Shown here: positions 34,922 to 44,907 of the stretch, piece by piece | How positions within the stretch are numbered: position 1 is the stretch's first letter | Layout of the letters: each line of letters starts with the position of its first letter | DNA from: an uncultured Croceitalea sp. | Lineage (GTDB): Bacteria > Bacteroidota > Bacteroidia > Flavobacteriales > Flavobacteriaceae | Length of the DNA: 64,000 nucleotides | Reading direction: 5' to 3' | Assembly: GCA_947499565.1 (NCBI GenBank) | Contig: CANMOV010000002.1 | Span: 248,001-312,000 of the forward strand | Translations under genes and position numbers: made by a program | Notes under the pieces: model-generated | What the model was told of the DNA's origin: nothing | What the model saw: only the letters and a program-made list of their open reading frames with translations | Database searches by the model: none

Positions 34922-37900
34922 CTAATTGAGCTTATAATGAACCTCTTGCTCTTCTAGCGTATGTAATAATTCGCTGGTGATGTTCACTTTTTGTTTTCTG
35001 CTGGATAAACTCAGCTTTATTTCTTCTTCCATTTCATAAACTACAAAATTCAAAGGATGACTTCCTTTATGCGAACGAATGGTATCCTTTAAAGCCATGA
35101 TGCGTTTTTCTTGCAATGCAGAAATATCCAATTTAATGGTTAATTTCTTGGCATAAGAGTCCATTACATCTTGTAATTGCTTAAAATCATTATACTGCAA
35201 GCGCGGGTCTCCTTTTTTGCCAGTTTCTCTATTGGTCCACCCTTCACGAATAAAAACTTTGATGTAGGCAAAGGAATTAATCATTAAAAAGTGTCTAAAC
35301 TTTAAGTATTCCTCGCCAAATATGCGAAACTCATGGGTGTCCGTATAATCCTCTAAAGTGAATGCCGCCCAACCTTTTCCGTTTTTAGAAATGCGATGTT
35401 GCACGTCTGTAATAACACCTGCAAAAGAAAGCTCACGATTTACATAGCCGTTTAAATCATCTTTAAAAACAGATACACTAGTATTGCAAAAGGCTGTGAT
35501 TTCTTTTTTGAAATCATCCAAGGGGTGACCGGAAAGGTAAATACCAACAACTTCTTTCTCACGACGTAGTTTTTCCATAGTGCCCCAATCTTCACAGGGT
35601 GGAACAACAGGTTCCGGAATTTGCACCTCACTAGAATCTCCAAATAAACTTACCTGAGAAGAATTCTCGTTTTCTTGAAATTTAGCACCGTACTTAATTA
35701 CTTTTTCTAAGAAAGAAACCCCTTCACCTTCATCATGAAAGTATTGTGCTCTTAGGGTGTCTCCAAAAGAATCGAATCCTCCGGCAACTGCCAGATTTTC
35801 AAAGGCTTTTTTATTCGCTGCGCGTAAATCGATTCGTTTTGCCATATCAAAAACAGATTTGAAATGGCCATTTTCTTTTCGCTCTTCTACAATAGACTGC
35901 ACTGCAGAACGCCCCACTCCCTTTATTGCACCCATACCAAAACGCACGGCATAGTCTTTATTAACTGCGAATTTGTAGAAAGATTCGTTTACATCTGGTC
36001 CCAATACATCTAAGCCCATTCGTTTACATTCTTCCATGAAAAAGGTTACCTGTTTAATATCGCTCATATTGTTAGACAATACCGCGGCCATATATTCGGC
36101 AGGGTAGTGGGCTTTTAAATATGCAGTCTGATAAGCAATGTAGGCGTAACATGTAGAATGACTTTTATTAAATGCATACGACGCGAAGGCTTCCCAGTCT
36201 TTCCAAATTTTCTCCAAAATTTCTCTTGGATGGCCATTCTTTTCGCCACCGTCCAAAAACTGTGGTTTTAATTTTTGGAGTAAGGCAAATATCTTTTTAC
36301 CCATGGCCTTTCTTAAAACGTCTGCATCACCTTTAGAGAAACCAGCAATTTTCTGAGACAAGCGCATCACTTGCTCTTGATAAACGGTAATACCGTAGGT
36401 GTCTTTAAGGTATTCCTCCATTTCTGGAAGGTCATAGGTAATTTCTTCGTCTCCATGTTTACGGGCAATAAAACTTGGAATGTATTCCATTGGACCTGGA
36501 CGATACAGCGCATTCATGGCAATAAGATCATCAAAAACAGATGGTTTGAGATTTTTCATATGCTTCTGCATCCCCGGTGATTCATACTGAAATATCCCTA
36601 CCGTATCACCTCGTTGGAAAAGTTCATAGGTTTTTTCATCGTCCAAGGGGAAATCATCTGGCACCAATTCCTCACCCGTTCTTGCCTTCACAATTTTTAC
36701 AGTGTCTTTTATAAGGGTTAAGGTTTTTAATCCCAAGAAGTCCATCTTTAACAATCCAGCATTTTCAACAACGGAATTATCAAATTGGGTTACATATAAA
36801 TCGGAATCTTTGGCTGTAGCTACGGGTACAAAATTGGTAATATCATCGGGGGTGATAATTACCCCACACGCATGTATTCCCGTGTTTCTTAGTGAACCTT
36901 CCAACACCCGAGCCATGTTTACAGTTCTGCCTTCTAAATCATCACTTTCAGAAATGTTTAGAAGCTCGTTTACTTTTACCAAATCATCAGCTCTGAATTT
37001 CTTTTTTAAATCTGCATCAGATTGTCCAAAGATTTTACCCAGTTTGGACATGGTAGGAATCAACTTTGCAATACGATCAGCATCGTTAAGGGGCAAGTCT
37101 AATACTCGTGCGGTATCTCTAATAGAAGACTTGGCAGCCATAGTGCCGTAAGTGATAATTTGCGCAACTTGGTTAGCACCATACTTATTAATTACATAAT
37201 CCATGACACGACCACGCCCTTCATCATCAAAATCAATATCAATATCGGGCATGGAAACCCTGTCTGGATTTAAAAACCGCTCAAAAAGTAAATCGTATTT
37301 AAGCGGGTCGATGTTGGTGATTTTTAAACAGTAGGCGACAACCGAACCTGCTGCAGAACCACGACCTGGACCAACAGAAACATCCATATTTCTCGCTTCC
37401 CGTATAAAATCTTCAACAATTAAAAAATAACCTGGATACCCGGAATTTTCAATGGTTTTTAACTCGAAATCGATACGTTCTCTAATCTCCTCAGTTATTT
37501 CTCCATAGCGCTCTTCCGCACCTTTGTAAGTTATGTGTTTTAAATAGGCGTTTTCCCCTCGTTTACCTCCATCAGTACCATCTTCTTCAACTATAAATTC
37601 TGCTGGAATATCAAATTCTGGAAGTAACACATCTCTAGCTAAATCAAAAGGTTCCACTTTAGCAACCACTTCGTTTAAGTTGGTAATTGCACTAGGAATA
37701 TCTTTAAATAAAGCCTTCATTTCATCAGAAGACTTAAAATAATATTCTTGATTAGGCAAACCGTAGCGATAGCCACGACCGCGGCCTATTGGTGTTGTTT
37801 GCTTTTCCCCATCTTTAACACAAAGTAAAATATCATGTGCTTCTGCATCTTCCTTATTGCCGTAGTAGGTGTTGTTGCTAGCTACTAACTTTACTTCATG

Positions 37901-39310
37901 TTTTTTAGCGAATTCTAATAGCACTTTGTTAACACGGTCTTCATCTTCTTGTCCGTGCCGCATTATTTCTAGGTAGAAATCGTCACCAAATTCTTCTTTC
38001 CACCATAGCAAAGCTTCTTCTGCTTGTTTTTCGCCTACATTTAAAATTTTACCGGGAACTTCTCCATAAAGATTTCCAGAAAGTACAATAACATCTTCTT
38101 TGTACTGTTGAATTACTTTTTTATCTATTCTGGGAACATAGTAGAACCCATCTGTATAAGCAATAGAGGACATTTTGGCCAGATTGTGATAGCCGTTTTT
38201 GTTTTTTGCCAACAATACAATCTGATATCCGTAATCCTTTACATTCTTATTGGTATGATCATCACATACAAAAAATTCACAGCCTAAAATGGGAGTAATT
38301 TCTTTTGCAACTTCTGGTTCCCCTTTTTCTAAAGCTTCTTTATTCTTTTCTTTGACTGCTTTATTATGTGCTTTTACTTCTTTTACAAAATGAAAGGCGC
38401 CCATCATATTCGCATGATCCGTTAAGGCAACAGCAGGCATTTTAGCATCTGCAGTTTGCTTTATCAGTTCTTTCATGGACATGGTAGACTGTAAAACAGA
38501 AAACTGGGAATGATTGTGTAAATGCACAAATTCAGCCGCTGCTAGGTCTTTTATGTTTTCATCTAGTTCTTGCTCCGAAATTTCTCCGGTATCCTTTTCC
38601 CAAAGGGAATCAGCAATTTTTTTAGAAGCTTTTTTTAGATTTATGTGCTTTAAGCCAATTAATGTTATCTCCGCTGGATTTGCTTCTGAAAAATTCTCGA
38701 AGTAATCTGGCTGGACATCCAGCTGTTCCTTGGTGTATTGCTTTCTGCGGATAAGCTCTAAGAAACAACGTGTGGTAGCTTCAACATCCGCAGTGGCATT
38801 GTGAGCTTCTCCAAAAGCTTCTCCAAAAAGATACTCATGAAGTTCTGTAAGTGTAGGGAGTTTAAACTTTCCACCCCTACCTCCAGGTATTTGACATAGC
38901 TGTGCTGTAAGTTCTGTACAAGTGTCTAAAACAGGTAATTCTTGCAGAGAATTCTCAACACTTTCTCTATGGAATTCTGCTCCCATAATGTTAACATCAA
39001 AACCTACATTTTGCCCTACTACGAATTTTGCTTTGGAAAGCGCATTATTAAATCGTTCCAAAACTTCATTTAAAGGAATCCCTTCCTCCTCAGCAAGGGC
39101 GGTAGAAATGCCATGTATTTGTTCAGCTTCAAAAGGGATGTTGAAACCTTCTGGTTGTACCAAATAATCTTGATGTTCTATAAGGTTGCCCAGTTCATCA
39201 TGCAATTGCCATGCAATTTGGATACAACGAGGCCAGTTGTCTGAATCAGTAATAGGAGCATCCCAGCGTTTTGGTAGCCCCGTAGTTTCAGTATCAAAGA
39301 TGAGGTACAT
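34922..39310 (-). CDS. dnaE: DNA polymerase III alpha subunit with fused DnaQ-like exonuclease
   Basis: A 1,462-residue replicative polymerase. Residues 1-190 are a DEDDh proofreading exonuclease (FD6TE8TTG, then a late HNATADVEAT block), giving epsilon-like editing on the same chain; this fusion is known in Bacteroidota. A PHP domain follows from about residue 265 (HLHNHSQFSVLQ), then the polymerase core with PDIDIDFDDEGRGRV, and C-terminal HhH, OB and tau-binding parts. It is a leftward single gene, convergent with none. A second alpha subunit lies at 48901. Confidence 0.96.
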   Translation of the reverse strand: MYLIFDTETTGLPKRWDAPITDSDNWPRCIQIAWQLHDELGNLIEHQDYLVQPEGFNIPFEAEQIHGISTALAEEEGIPLNEVLERFNNALSKAKFVVGQNVGFDVNIMGAEFHRESVENSLQELPVLDTCTELTAQLCQIPGGRGGKFKLPTLTELHEYLFGEAFGEAHNATADVEATTRCFLELIRRKQYTKEQLDVQPDYFENFSEANPAEITLIGLKHINLKKASKKIADSLWEKDTGEISEQELDENIKDLAAAEFVHLHNHSQFSVLQSTMSMKELIKQTADAKMPAVALTDHANMMGAFHFVKEVKAHNKAVKEKNKEALEKGEPEVAKEITPILGCEFFVCDDHTNKNVKDYGYQIVLLAKNKNGYHNLAKMSSIAYTDGFYYVPRIDKKVIQQYKEDVIVLSGNLYGEVPGKILNVGEKQAEEALLWWKEEFGDDFYLEIMRHGQEDEDRVNKVLLEFAKKHEVKLVASNNTYYGNKEDAEAHDILLCVKDGEKQTTPIGRGRGYRYGLPNQEYYFKSSDEMKALFKDIPSAITNLNEVVAKVEPFDLARDVLLPEFDIPAEFIVEEDGTDGGKRGENAYLKHITYKGAEERYGEITEEIRERIDFELKTIENSGYPGYFLIVEDFIREARNMDVSVGPGRGSAAGSVVAYCLKITNIDPLKYDLLFERFLNPDRVSMPDIDIDFDDEGRGRVMDYVINKYGANQVAQIITYGTMAAKSSIRDTARVLDLPLNDADRIAKLIPTMSKLGKIFGQSDADLKKKFRADDLVKVNELLNISESDDLEGRTVNMARVLEGSLRNTGIHACGVIITPDDITNFVPVATAKDSDLYVTQFDNSVVENAGLLKMDFLGLKTLTLIKDTVKIVKARTGEELVPDDFPLDDEKTYELFQRGDTVGIFQYESPGMQKHMKNLKPSVFDDLIAMNALYRPGPMEYIPSFIARKHGDEEITYDLPEMEEYLKDTYGITVYQEQVMRLSQKIAGFSKGDADVLRKAMGKKIFALLQKLKPQFLDGGEKNGHPREILEKIWKDWEAFASYAFNKSHSTCYAYIAYQTAYLKAHYPAEYMAAVLSNNMSDIKQVTFFMEECKRMGLDVLGPDVNESFYKFAVNKDYAVRFGMGAIKGVGRSAVQSIVEERKENGHFKSVFDMAKRIDLRAANKKAFENLAVAGGFDSFGDTLRAQYFHDEGEGVSFLEKVIKYGAKFQENENSSQVSLFGDSSEVQIPEPVVPPCEDWGTMEKLRREKEVVGIYLSGHPLDDFKKEITAFCNTSVSVFKDDLNGYVNRELSFAGVITDVQHRISKNGKGWAAFTLEDYTDTHEFRIFGEEYLKFRHFLMINSFAYIKVFIREGWTNRETGKKGDPRLQYNDFKQLQDVMDSYAKKLTIKLDISALQEKRIMALKDTIRSHKGSHPLNFVVYEMEEEIKLSLSSRKQKVNITSELLHTLEEQEVHYKLN

Positions 39311-39542
39311 AAATTATATCATTTTAAAAACCACCAATTCGAGTGATTTTGAATAATCAAAATTATATTGAGAATAGGTCCAGTAAAGTAGGTTCCCTAT
39401 ACATTCCAAATCAAGTTCAGAACACTTTAACTCACGTTAATTTTACTTGCTAATAAGCAAGGATTAAAAATACCTAAAATGCCTATTTTGGAAAAACAGA
39501 GTTGTAAGGAGTTATTAACGAATAAAAAATAACGAATTGGTA

Positions 39543-39572
39543 TTGTAGAATTCAGGTTTTAATGTATTTTTG
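39543..39572 (+). promoter_or_regulatory. rpsP promoter
   Basis: TTG at 39543-39545 and TATTTTTG at 39565-39572, 19 bases apart, match the -33 TTG and -7 TAnnTTTG boxes of Bacteroidota. Transcription would start near 39579, leaving a leader of about 100 nt. Confidence 0.6.
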
Positions 39573-39586
39573 CACCCACTTTAGAT

Positions 39587-39663
39587 ACGAATGAGTTCGT
39601 TTTGAGCAATAAAGAGATTCCCACTTCCGTGGGAATGTATTAATAATCAGGGTCGGGCACCCT
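39587..39663 (+). promoter_or_regulatory. rpsP leader with three hairpins
   Basis: The leader holds three short stems in a row: ACGAA/TTCGT (39587-39600), ATTCCCAC/GTGGGAAT with a TTCC loop (39617-39636), and AGGGT/ACCCT (39649-39663), 16 bases before the start codon. This suits autoregulation by S16 or a related protein binding its own mRNA. Leader motifs for ribosomal proteins have been proposed in flavobacteria; whether this one is among them I cannot confirm. Confidence 0.5.
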
Positions 39664-39678
39664 ACAAATTAATGTGAT

Positions 39679-40323
39679 ATGCCAGTAAAAATTAGATTGC
39701 AACGCCACGGTAAAAAAGGAAAACCATTCTATTGGATAGTTGCTGCAGATTCCCGCGCTAAAAGAGACGGTAAATTTTTGGAGAAGTTAGGTACCTATAA
39801 CCCTAACACTAACCCAGCTACGATTAATCTAAATGTTGATGGTTCTGTACAATGGTTAAGCAATGGAGCACAACCTACAGATACAGCTAGAGCAATCTTG
39901 TCTTATAAAGGTGTTATGATGAAGCATCACTTATTAGGTGGTGTTCGTAAAGGAGCTTTTACTGAGGAGCAGGCTGAAGAAAAATTTAATGCTTGGTTAG
40001 CGGAAAAAGAGAAATCTATTGCGGCTAAAGTAGATGGTTTAGACAAGGCTCAGGCAACGGCAAAAGCAAAAGCGCTAGAGGCTGAAAAAGAATTTAGTGA
40101 TAAAAGAGCTGCTGCTGCATTACCAGAGGTTGAAGAGGCTGCAGAAGAAGTAATTGAAGAAAGCGCACCAGTTGTAGAGGAAGTTGCTGCTGAAGCTGCA
40201 GAAGCAGTTGAGGAAGTAAAAGAAGAAGCTGTTGAAGCTGCTGCTGAGGTTAAAGAAGAAGCTCCTGCTGAAACAGAAGTTAAAGCTGATGAGGCTGCTC
40301 AAGAAGCGAAAGAAGAAGAATAA
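39679..40323 (+). CDS. rpsP: 30S ribosomal protein bS16
   Basis: A 214-residue bS16. The family domain is the first 80-100 residues ([21 protein letters not shown] start, then [15 protein letters not shown]); the remaining part is a long Ala/Glu/Val-rich tail from about residue 130, repetitive and probably disordered. Such tails occur in Bacteroidota S16 proteins. The first gene of an rpsP-rimM unit, with a three-base gap. Confidence 0.96.
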   Translation: MPVKIRLQRHGKKGKPFYWIVAADSRAKRDGKFLEKLGTYNPNTNPATINLNVDGSVQWLSNGAQPTDTARAILSYKGVMMKHHLLGGVRKGAFTEEQAEEKFNAWLAEKEKSIAAKVDGLDKAQATAKAKALEAEKEFSDKRAAAALPEVEEAAEEVIEESAPVVEEVAAEAAEAVEEVKEEAVEAAAEVKEEAPAETEVKADEAAQEAKEEE

Positions 40324-40326
40324 AAG

Positions 40327-40863
40327 TTGCCGACAATGCAAAAGGAAGATTGTTTCTACCTAGGCAGAGTCGTTTCAAAATATAGTTTCAAAGGGGAGGT
40401 ATTAGTTAAAATTGATACCGATGAGCCAGAGATATACGAAAACATGGAATCAGTTTTTGTTTCAATAGGAAACAATCTGGTTCCATTTTTTATTGATAGA
40501 TGTCGTCTTCATAAATCAACATTGCTGCGTATCGATTTTGAAGAAGTAAAGGACGAGTCTGCAGCTGACAGAATTTTAGGTTCAGAATTATACCTTCCGC
40601 TAACAATGTTACCTCCACTAAGCGGCAATAAATTCTATTTTCATGAAGTAATTGGTTTTACTTTAATGGATGAAGTTCACGGAGATATTGGAACTATTCA
40701 ATCCATCAATGATTCTGCTTCCCAAATACTTTTCGAAGCCAAGAAAGATGAAAAAGAACTATTGATTCCTATGACAGATGATATAATCACCAAAGTTGAC
40801 AGAGAAACGAAGACTATTCATGTTAACTGTCCGGAAGGTTTGGTGGATTTATACTTAGGATAA
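40327..40863 (+). CDS. rimM: Ribosome maturation factor RimM
   Basis: A 178-residue RimM with an N-terminal beta barrel (LGRVVSKYSFKGEVLVKIDTD) and a C-terminal PRC-barrel (FYFHEVIGFTLMDEVHGDIG). It assists 30S head assembly by binding uS19. The conserved rpsP-rimM pairing supports it; trmD, often next, is absent, and a four-helix-bundle gene sits there instead. Confidence 0.95.
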   Translation: MPTMQKEDCFYLGRVVSKYSFKGEVLVKIDTDEPEIYENMESVFVSIGNNLVPFFIDRCRLHKSTLLRIDFEEVKDESAADRILGSELYLPLTMLPPLSGNKFYFHEVIGFTLMDEVHGDIGTIQSINDSASQILFEAKKDEKELLIPMTDDIITKVDRETKTIHVNCPEGLVDLYLG

Positions 40864-40883
40864 AATATCAAATCTTAAAATCC

Positions 40884-40892
40884 AAATTCCAA
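40884..40892 (+). repeat. Left inverted repeat of the four-helix-bundle cassette
   Basis: AAATTCCAA, 12 bases before the cassette gene. Its reverse complement TTGGAATTT occurs twice on the other side, at 41258-41266 and 41279-41287. Confidence 0.4.
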
Positions 40893-40903
40893 AAAGTTTA
40901 GCT

Positions 40904-41257
40904 ATGGCGAATGAAAAAGTTTATGATTTAGAGGAGAGAACTTATTTGTTTGCAAAATCTTGTCGCTTACTAATTAAAAAATTGCCTAGTACAATTTCAA
41001 ATATAGAAGATGGAAAACAACTGGTTCGTTCATCAGGTTCTGTAGGAGCAAATTATATAGAAGCTAATGAAAAAGTGGGCGATAAAGATTTTAAGTATCG
41101 CTTAAAGATTGCTAGAAAAGAAGCAAAAGAATCTAGATATTGGCTTAGGTTGTTGAAAGGATGTAATGAAAAGTTTGATAAGGAACTAATACTTTTGATT
41201 CAAGAAGTTGAGGAGTTACGTAAAATCCTTTCCTCAATAATCATTAAAACAAAATAG
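40904..41257 (+). CDS. Four-helix-bundle (S23/IVS-type) protein
   Basis: A 117-residue all-helical protein of the four-helix-bundle family first met as the ORF of 23S rRNA intervening sequences. Typical parts: LVRSSGSVGANYIEA and FKYRLKIARKEAKESRYWLRLL. Function unknown; it may bind RNA. It interrupts the rimM-trmN order and is bracketed by AAATTCCAA/TTGGAATTT repeats, so it looks like an inserted cassette. Confidence 0.88.
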   Translation: MANEKVYDLEERTYLFAKSCRLLIKKLPSTISNIEDGKQLVRSSGSVGANYIEANEKVGDKDFKYRLKIARKEAKESRYWLRLLKGCNEKFDKELILLIQEVEELRKILSSIIIKTK

Positions 41258-41287
41258 TTGGAATTTAGAATTTAGTTATTGGAATTT
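41258..41287 (+). repeat. Right inverted repeats of the cassette, over the trmN start
   Basis: TTGGAATTT at 41258-41266 begins right after the cassette stop codon, and a second copy at 41279-41287 supplies the TTG used as trmN start. Confidence 0.4.
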
Positions 41288-42001
41288 GTGAATAAGCAAT
41301 TTCGTTTTAAACAGTTTATAATTCAACAAGATCGGTGCGCTATGAAAGTTGGCACGGATGGTGTTTTGCTTGGCGCTTGGGTATCCATAAAGGATACACC
41401 TAATTCTATTTTAGATATTGGTGCAGGGACTGGGTTAATAGCTTTACAAATGGCCCAGCGCTCCTATGCAGAAACCGTTGATGCAATAGAACTAGATGAT
41501 GAGGCCTATGAGCAATGTGTTGAGAATTTTGAAGCTTCGCAATGGTCAGACAGACTTTTTTGCTACCACGCAAGTTTGCAGGAGTTTACAGAAGAACTAG
41601 AGGAGACCTATGATTTGATAGTTTCAAACCCACCTTTTTACATAGAAAATGTTACTAGTGGTGATAAATCGCGTGATAAAGCGAGACAAAATTTATCGCT
41701 TCCCTTTAAAGAGCTTTTAGATGGCGTTAAAAAATTACTTTCCAACGAAGGAGACTTTGCTGTCATAATTCCTTTTAAAGAGGAGAAAAATTTTCTTAAA
41801 CAGGCAATTACGTTCGGTTTGTATGTTAACCGAATTACACATGTAAAAGGAAATCCAGATTCCGAAATTAAAAGAAGTTTATTGCAATTTTCATTTTATG
41901 AGACTACTATTCAAAAAGATGAATTGGTAATCGAAATAGAAAGACATCAGTATACAAAAGCGTATCAAGAATTAACTGCCCCTTTCTATTTGAAAATGTA
42001 A
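41279..42001 (+). CDS. trmN6: tRNA1(Val) (adenine(37)-N6)-methyltransferase
   Basis: A 240-residue SAM-dependent methyltransferase of the TrmN6/YfiC group. The DRCAMKVGTDGVLLGAW opening, SAM loop DIGAGTGLIALQMAQR and catalytic NPPFY are all present. It modifies A37 of tRNA-Val. No ATG precedes the conserved start; TTG at 41279 or GTG at 41288 must be used. The TTG lies inside a repeat copy from the upstream cassette. Confidence 0.93.
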   Translation: MEFVNKQFRFKQFIIQQDRCAMKVGTDGVLLGAWVSIKDTPNSILDIGAGTGLIALQMAQRSYAETVDAIELDDEAYEQCVENFEASQWSDRLFCYHASLQEFTEELEETYDLIVSNPPFYIENVTSGDKSRDKARQNLSLPFKELLDGVKKLLSNEGDFAVIIPFKEEKNFLKQAITFGLYVNRITHVKGNPDSEIKRSLLQFSFYETTIQKDELVIEIERHQYTKAYQELTAPFYLKM

Positions 42002-42033
42002 CAATCGCAATTCGAAATGTTACATATCATTAG

Positions 42034-42041
42034 TACCTTTG
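42034..42041 (+). promoter_or_regulatory. Promoter -7 box for the acyl-CoA dehydrogenase gene
   Basis: TACCTTTG matches TAnnTTTG, 15 bases before the start codon. The -33 box is weak. Confidence 0.4.
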
Positions 42042-42056
42042 GTAAAATTTTTTTGA

Positions 42057-43235
42057 ATGAAACCAGATTTATTTGAAGCTCCTGATTATTACAATCTAGA
42101 TGATTTACTTTCTGAAGAACATAAATTGGTTCGCGATGCGGCGCGCCAATGGGTAAAGCGTGATGTTTCTCCAATTATTGAGGACTTTGCACAAAAAGCA
42201 GAATTTCCAAACGAAATTATAGGAGGACTTGCTGAAATAGGTGCTTTTGGTCCGTATATTCCAGAGGAATATGGAGGAGCAGGTTTAGATCAGATAAGCT
42301 ATGGTTTAATAATGCAAGAAATAGAACGTGGGGATAGCGGTGTTAGATCCACGGCTTCTGTGCAATCTTCCCTAGTGATGTATCCTATTTTTACTTATGG
42401 TACAGAGGAGCAACGCAAAAAATATTTGCCAAAATTGGCTACTGGAGAATGGATGGGTTGTTTTGGTTTAACCGAGCCTAATCATGGATCAAACCCTGGT
42501 GGTATGGAAACCAAGTATAAAGATATGGGGGATCATTATTTGCTAAATGGCGCTAAACTTTGGATTTCAAATTCTCCCTTTGCAGATGTAGCTGTAGTAT
42601 GGGCTAAAAATGAAGAAGGGAGAATACATGGTCTTATCGTAGAACGTGGTATGGAAGGTTTTTCTACTCCAGAAACTCATAATAAATGGTCTTTGCGCGC
42701 ATCCGCTACTGGAGAACTTATTTTTGACAATGTAAAAGTGCCTAAAGAAAATTTACTTCCTAATAAATCTGGTTTAGGTGCGCCTTTAGGGTGTTTAGAT
42801 TCTGCACGTTATGGAATCGCTTGGGGTGCAATTGGTGCTGCTATGGATTGTTATGATACAGCACTTAGATATGCTAAAGAACGTATTCAATTTGGTAAGC
42901 CAATAGCTGCATTTCAATTACAACAAAAAAAATTGGCGGAGATGATTACCGAAATCACAAAAGCACAACTACTGGCTTTTCGTTTAGGGCAATTAAAGAA
43001 TGAAGGTCGTGCAACCACAGCGCAAATCTCTATGGCTAAACGGAATAATGTTGATATGGCTATTACCATTGCTCGTGAAGCAAGACAAATGCTTGGAGGA
43101 ATGGGTATCACAGGGGAGTACAGTATTATGCGCCATATGATGAATCTGGAAAGTGTAATAACCTATGAAGGCACTCACGATATTCATTTGTTAATTACTG
43201 GAGCGGATATTACTGGACATCAAGCATTTAAATAA
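42057..43235 (+). CDS. gcdH: Glutaryl-CoA dehydrogenase-type acyl-CoA dehydrogenase
   Basis: A 392-residue FAD enzyme. Family blocks: ERGDSGVRSTASVQSSLVMYPI, CFGLTEPNHGSNPGGM, KLWISNSPFADV, and the catalytic Glu in ESVITYEGTHDIH, the glutaryl-CoA dehydrogenase arrangement. It oxidises and decarboxylates glutaryl-CoA to crotonyl-CoA in lysine/tryptophan breakdown. It ends 12 bases before the trehalase gene, though a shared pathway is not apparent. Confidence 0.92.
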   Translation: MKPDLFEAPDYYNLDDLLSEEHKLVRDAARQWVKRDVSPIIEDFAQKAEFPNEIIGGLAEIGAFGPYIPEEYGGAGLDQISYGLIMQEIERGDSGVRSTASVQSSLVMYPIFTYGTEEQRKKYLPKLATGEWMGCFGLTEPNHGSNPGGMETKYKDMGDHYLLNGAKLWISNSPFADVAVVWAKNEEGRIHGLIVERGMEGFSTPETHNKWSLRASATGELIFDNVKVPKENLLPNKSGLGAPLGCLDSARYGIAWGAIGAAMDCYDTALRYAKERIQFGKPIAAFQLQQKKLAEMITEITKAQLLAFRLGQLKNEGRATTAQISMAKRNNVDMAITIAREARQMLGGMGITGEYSIMRHMMNLESVITYEGTHDIHLLITGADITGHQAFK

Positions 43236-43247
43236 AAACAATTCCAA

Positions 43248-44849
43248 ATGAGAAATTACTGGTTTCTATTACTTTTTATCTTCATTTTTTCTTGCAAAAC
43301 AGATGGTACTAAAGAATCTAAATTACATGTAAACAACGGAACCAGTAAAATTGACAGTAGGCAAAGTTTTATTGGTATAGAAGAAAGATTAGGCCAATTA
43401 TTTGTAGATATTCAATTGAGTGAGGTTTTTGAAGACAGTAAAACTTTTGTTGATTGTACCGCAAAGTTCCCTTATGATACTATTATTTCAAAATATCAAA
43501 AAGAGAAGAAATTTCCAGATTTTAATCTTAAGAGTTTTGTTCTCGAAAATTTTGATGTTCCAGTTTCCATAAGTTCAAATTTTAAATCTGATGCTTCACG
43601 AACACCAACGGAACATGTAGCGGCTTTGTGGCCAGTTTTAGAAAGAGCTTCTGATACCGTTTTAGCGGGAAGTACTTTAATACCTATGCCGAAACCTTAT
43701 ATAGTTCCTGGGGGTAGGTTTAGAGAGGTTTATTATTGGGATAGCTACTTTACCATGCTAGGGTTGGTAGAAAGTGGAAGATTGGATATTATAGAGGATA
43801 TGTTAGATAATTTTTCTCATTTAATAGAAGAAGTTGGTCATATTCCTAATGGAAATAGAACCTATTATATAACACGTTCTCAACCACCGTTCTTTTCTCA
43901 AATGGTAAAATTAATGGCTGAGCAAAAGGGAGATATTATCTATGAAAAATACAAAAAGGCGCTTAAGAAAGAATATGAGTTTTGGATGAAAGGAAATGAT
44001 ACTAATGAGCATGCCAGTTATCATTGTGTAAAGACTTCTGAAGGAATTGTTAACCGTTATTATGATTTAGGAAATACACCAAGACAAGAATCATATAGAG
44101 AAGATTATTTACAAGTTCAGGATACAGATGGGGGAGAGAAAATGTATAGAGATTTGCGCTCGGGTGCAGAATCCGGTTGGGATTATTCTACAAGATGGTT
44201 TGCAGATGCTTCTACTATTGAAACTATTGAAACCACAGACATTATTCCTGTTGATCTTAATGCTTTATTGTTTGGACTTGAAGACATATTGCTTAAATGC
44301 TATCCAAACGACAAAGATTTTAGTGATCGCTTAACAAGCAGTATGCAATCTAGAAAACAATTTTTAGATGTTTCTTGTTGGAATGTTGTAGATGGGGTGT
44401 ATGAAGATTACAATTGGAAAAAGAAAAAACAGACTAAGGTTAAATCCTTAGCGATGGCATATCCTTTATTTTTTAAAATGGCATCACAAGAACAAGCGGA
44501 TGCTGTTGCAACATATCTTAAAAAGCATTTTTTAAAACCTGGCGGAGTTACTACAACATTAAACCATTCTGGTCAGCAATGGGATGCACCTAATGGTTGG
44601 GCTCCTTTACAATGGATTACGATACAGGGTCTAGAAAATTACGGACATAGTGATTTAGCAAAAACTATAGCAGAAAGATGGGTTACCGTAAATGAACGAG
44701 TGTATGCCAATACAGGTAAGTTTGTAGAAAAATACAATGTAGAAGATATGACCTTAAAAGCTGGTGGTGGAGAATACCCAGTACAAGATGGTTTTGGCTG
44801 GAGTAATGGCGTGTACTTAGCTTTAAAAGCCTACTTAGTTAAGAAGTAG
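43248..44849 (+). CDS. treA: Alpha,alpha-trehalase, predicted lipoprotein
   Basis: A 533-residue GH37 trehalase. Both signatures are intact: PGGRFREVYYWDSYF (near residues 155-170) and QQWDAPNGWAPLQW (near 443-456). The N terminus is a lipoprotein signal (FIFIFSC), so the enzyme is outside the cytoplasm, hydrolysing trehalose to glucose. Cotranscription with the upstream dehydrogenase is likely from the 12-base gap. Confidence 0.94.
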   Translation: MRNYWFLLLFIFIFSCKTDGTKESKLHVNNGTSKIDSRQSFIGIEERLGQLFVDIQLSEVFEDSKTFVDCTAKFPYDTIISKYQKEKKFPDFNLKSFVLENFDVPVSISSNFKSDASRTPTEHVAALWPVLERASDTVLAGSTLIPMPKPYIVPGGRFREVYYWDSYFTMLGLVESGRLDIIEDMLDNFSHLIEEVGHIPNGNRTYYITRSQPPFFSQMVKLMAEQKGDIIYEKYKKALKKEYEFWMKGNDTNEHASYHCVKTSEGIVNRYYDLGNTPRQESYREDYLQVQDTDGGEKMYRDLRSGAESGWDYSTRWFADASTIETIETTDIIPVDLNALLFGLEDILLKCYPNDKDFSDRLTSSMQSRKQFLDVSCWNVVDGVYEDYNWKKKKQTKVKSLAMAYPLFFKMASQEQADAVATYLKKHFLKPGGVTTTLNHSGQQWDAPNGWAPLQWITIQGLENYGHSDLAKTIAERWVTVNERVYANTGKFVEKYNVEDMTLKAGGGEYPVQDGFGWSNGVYLALKAYLVKK

Positions 44850-44907
44850 TTTTTTAAAAGTTACCTTTTCCGGATTTTAGGTGTTTTGTTTTTAAAATAG
44901 AGGATAT

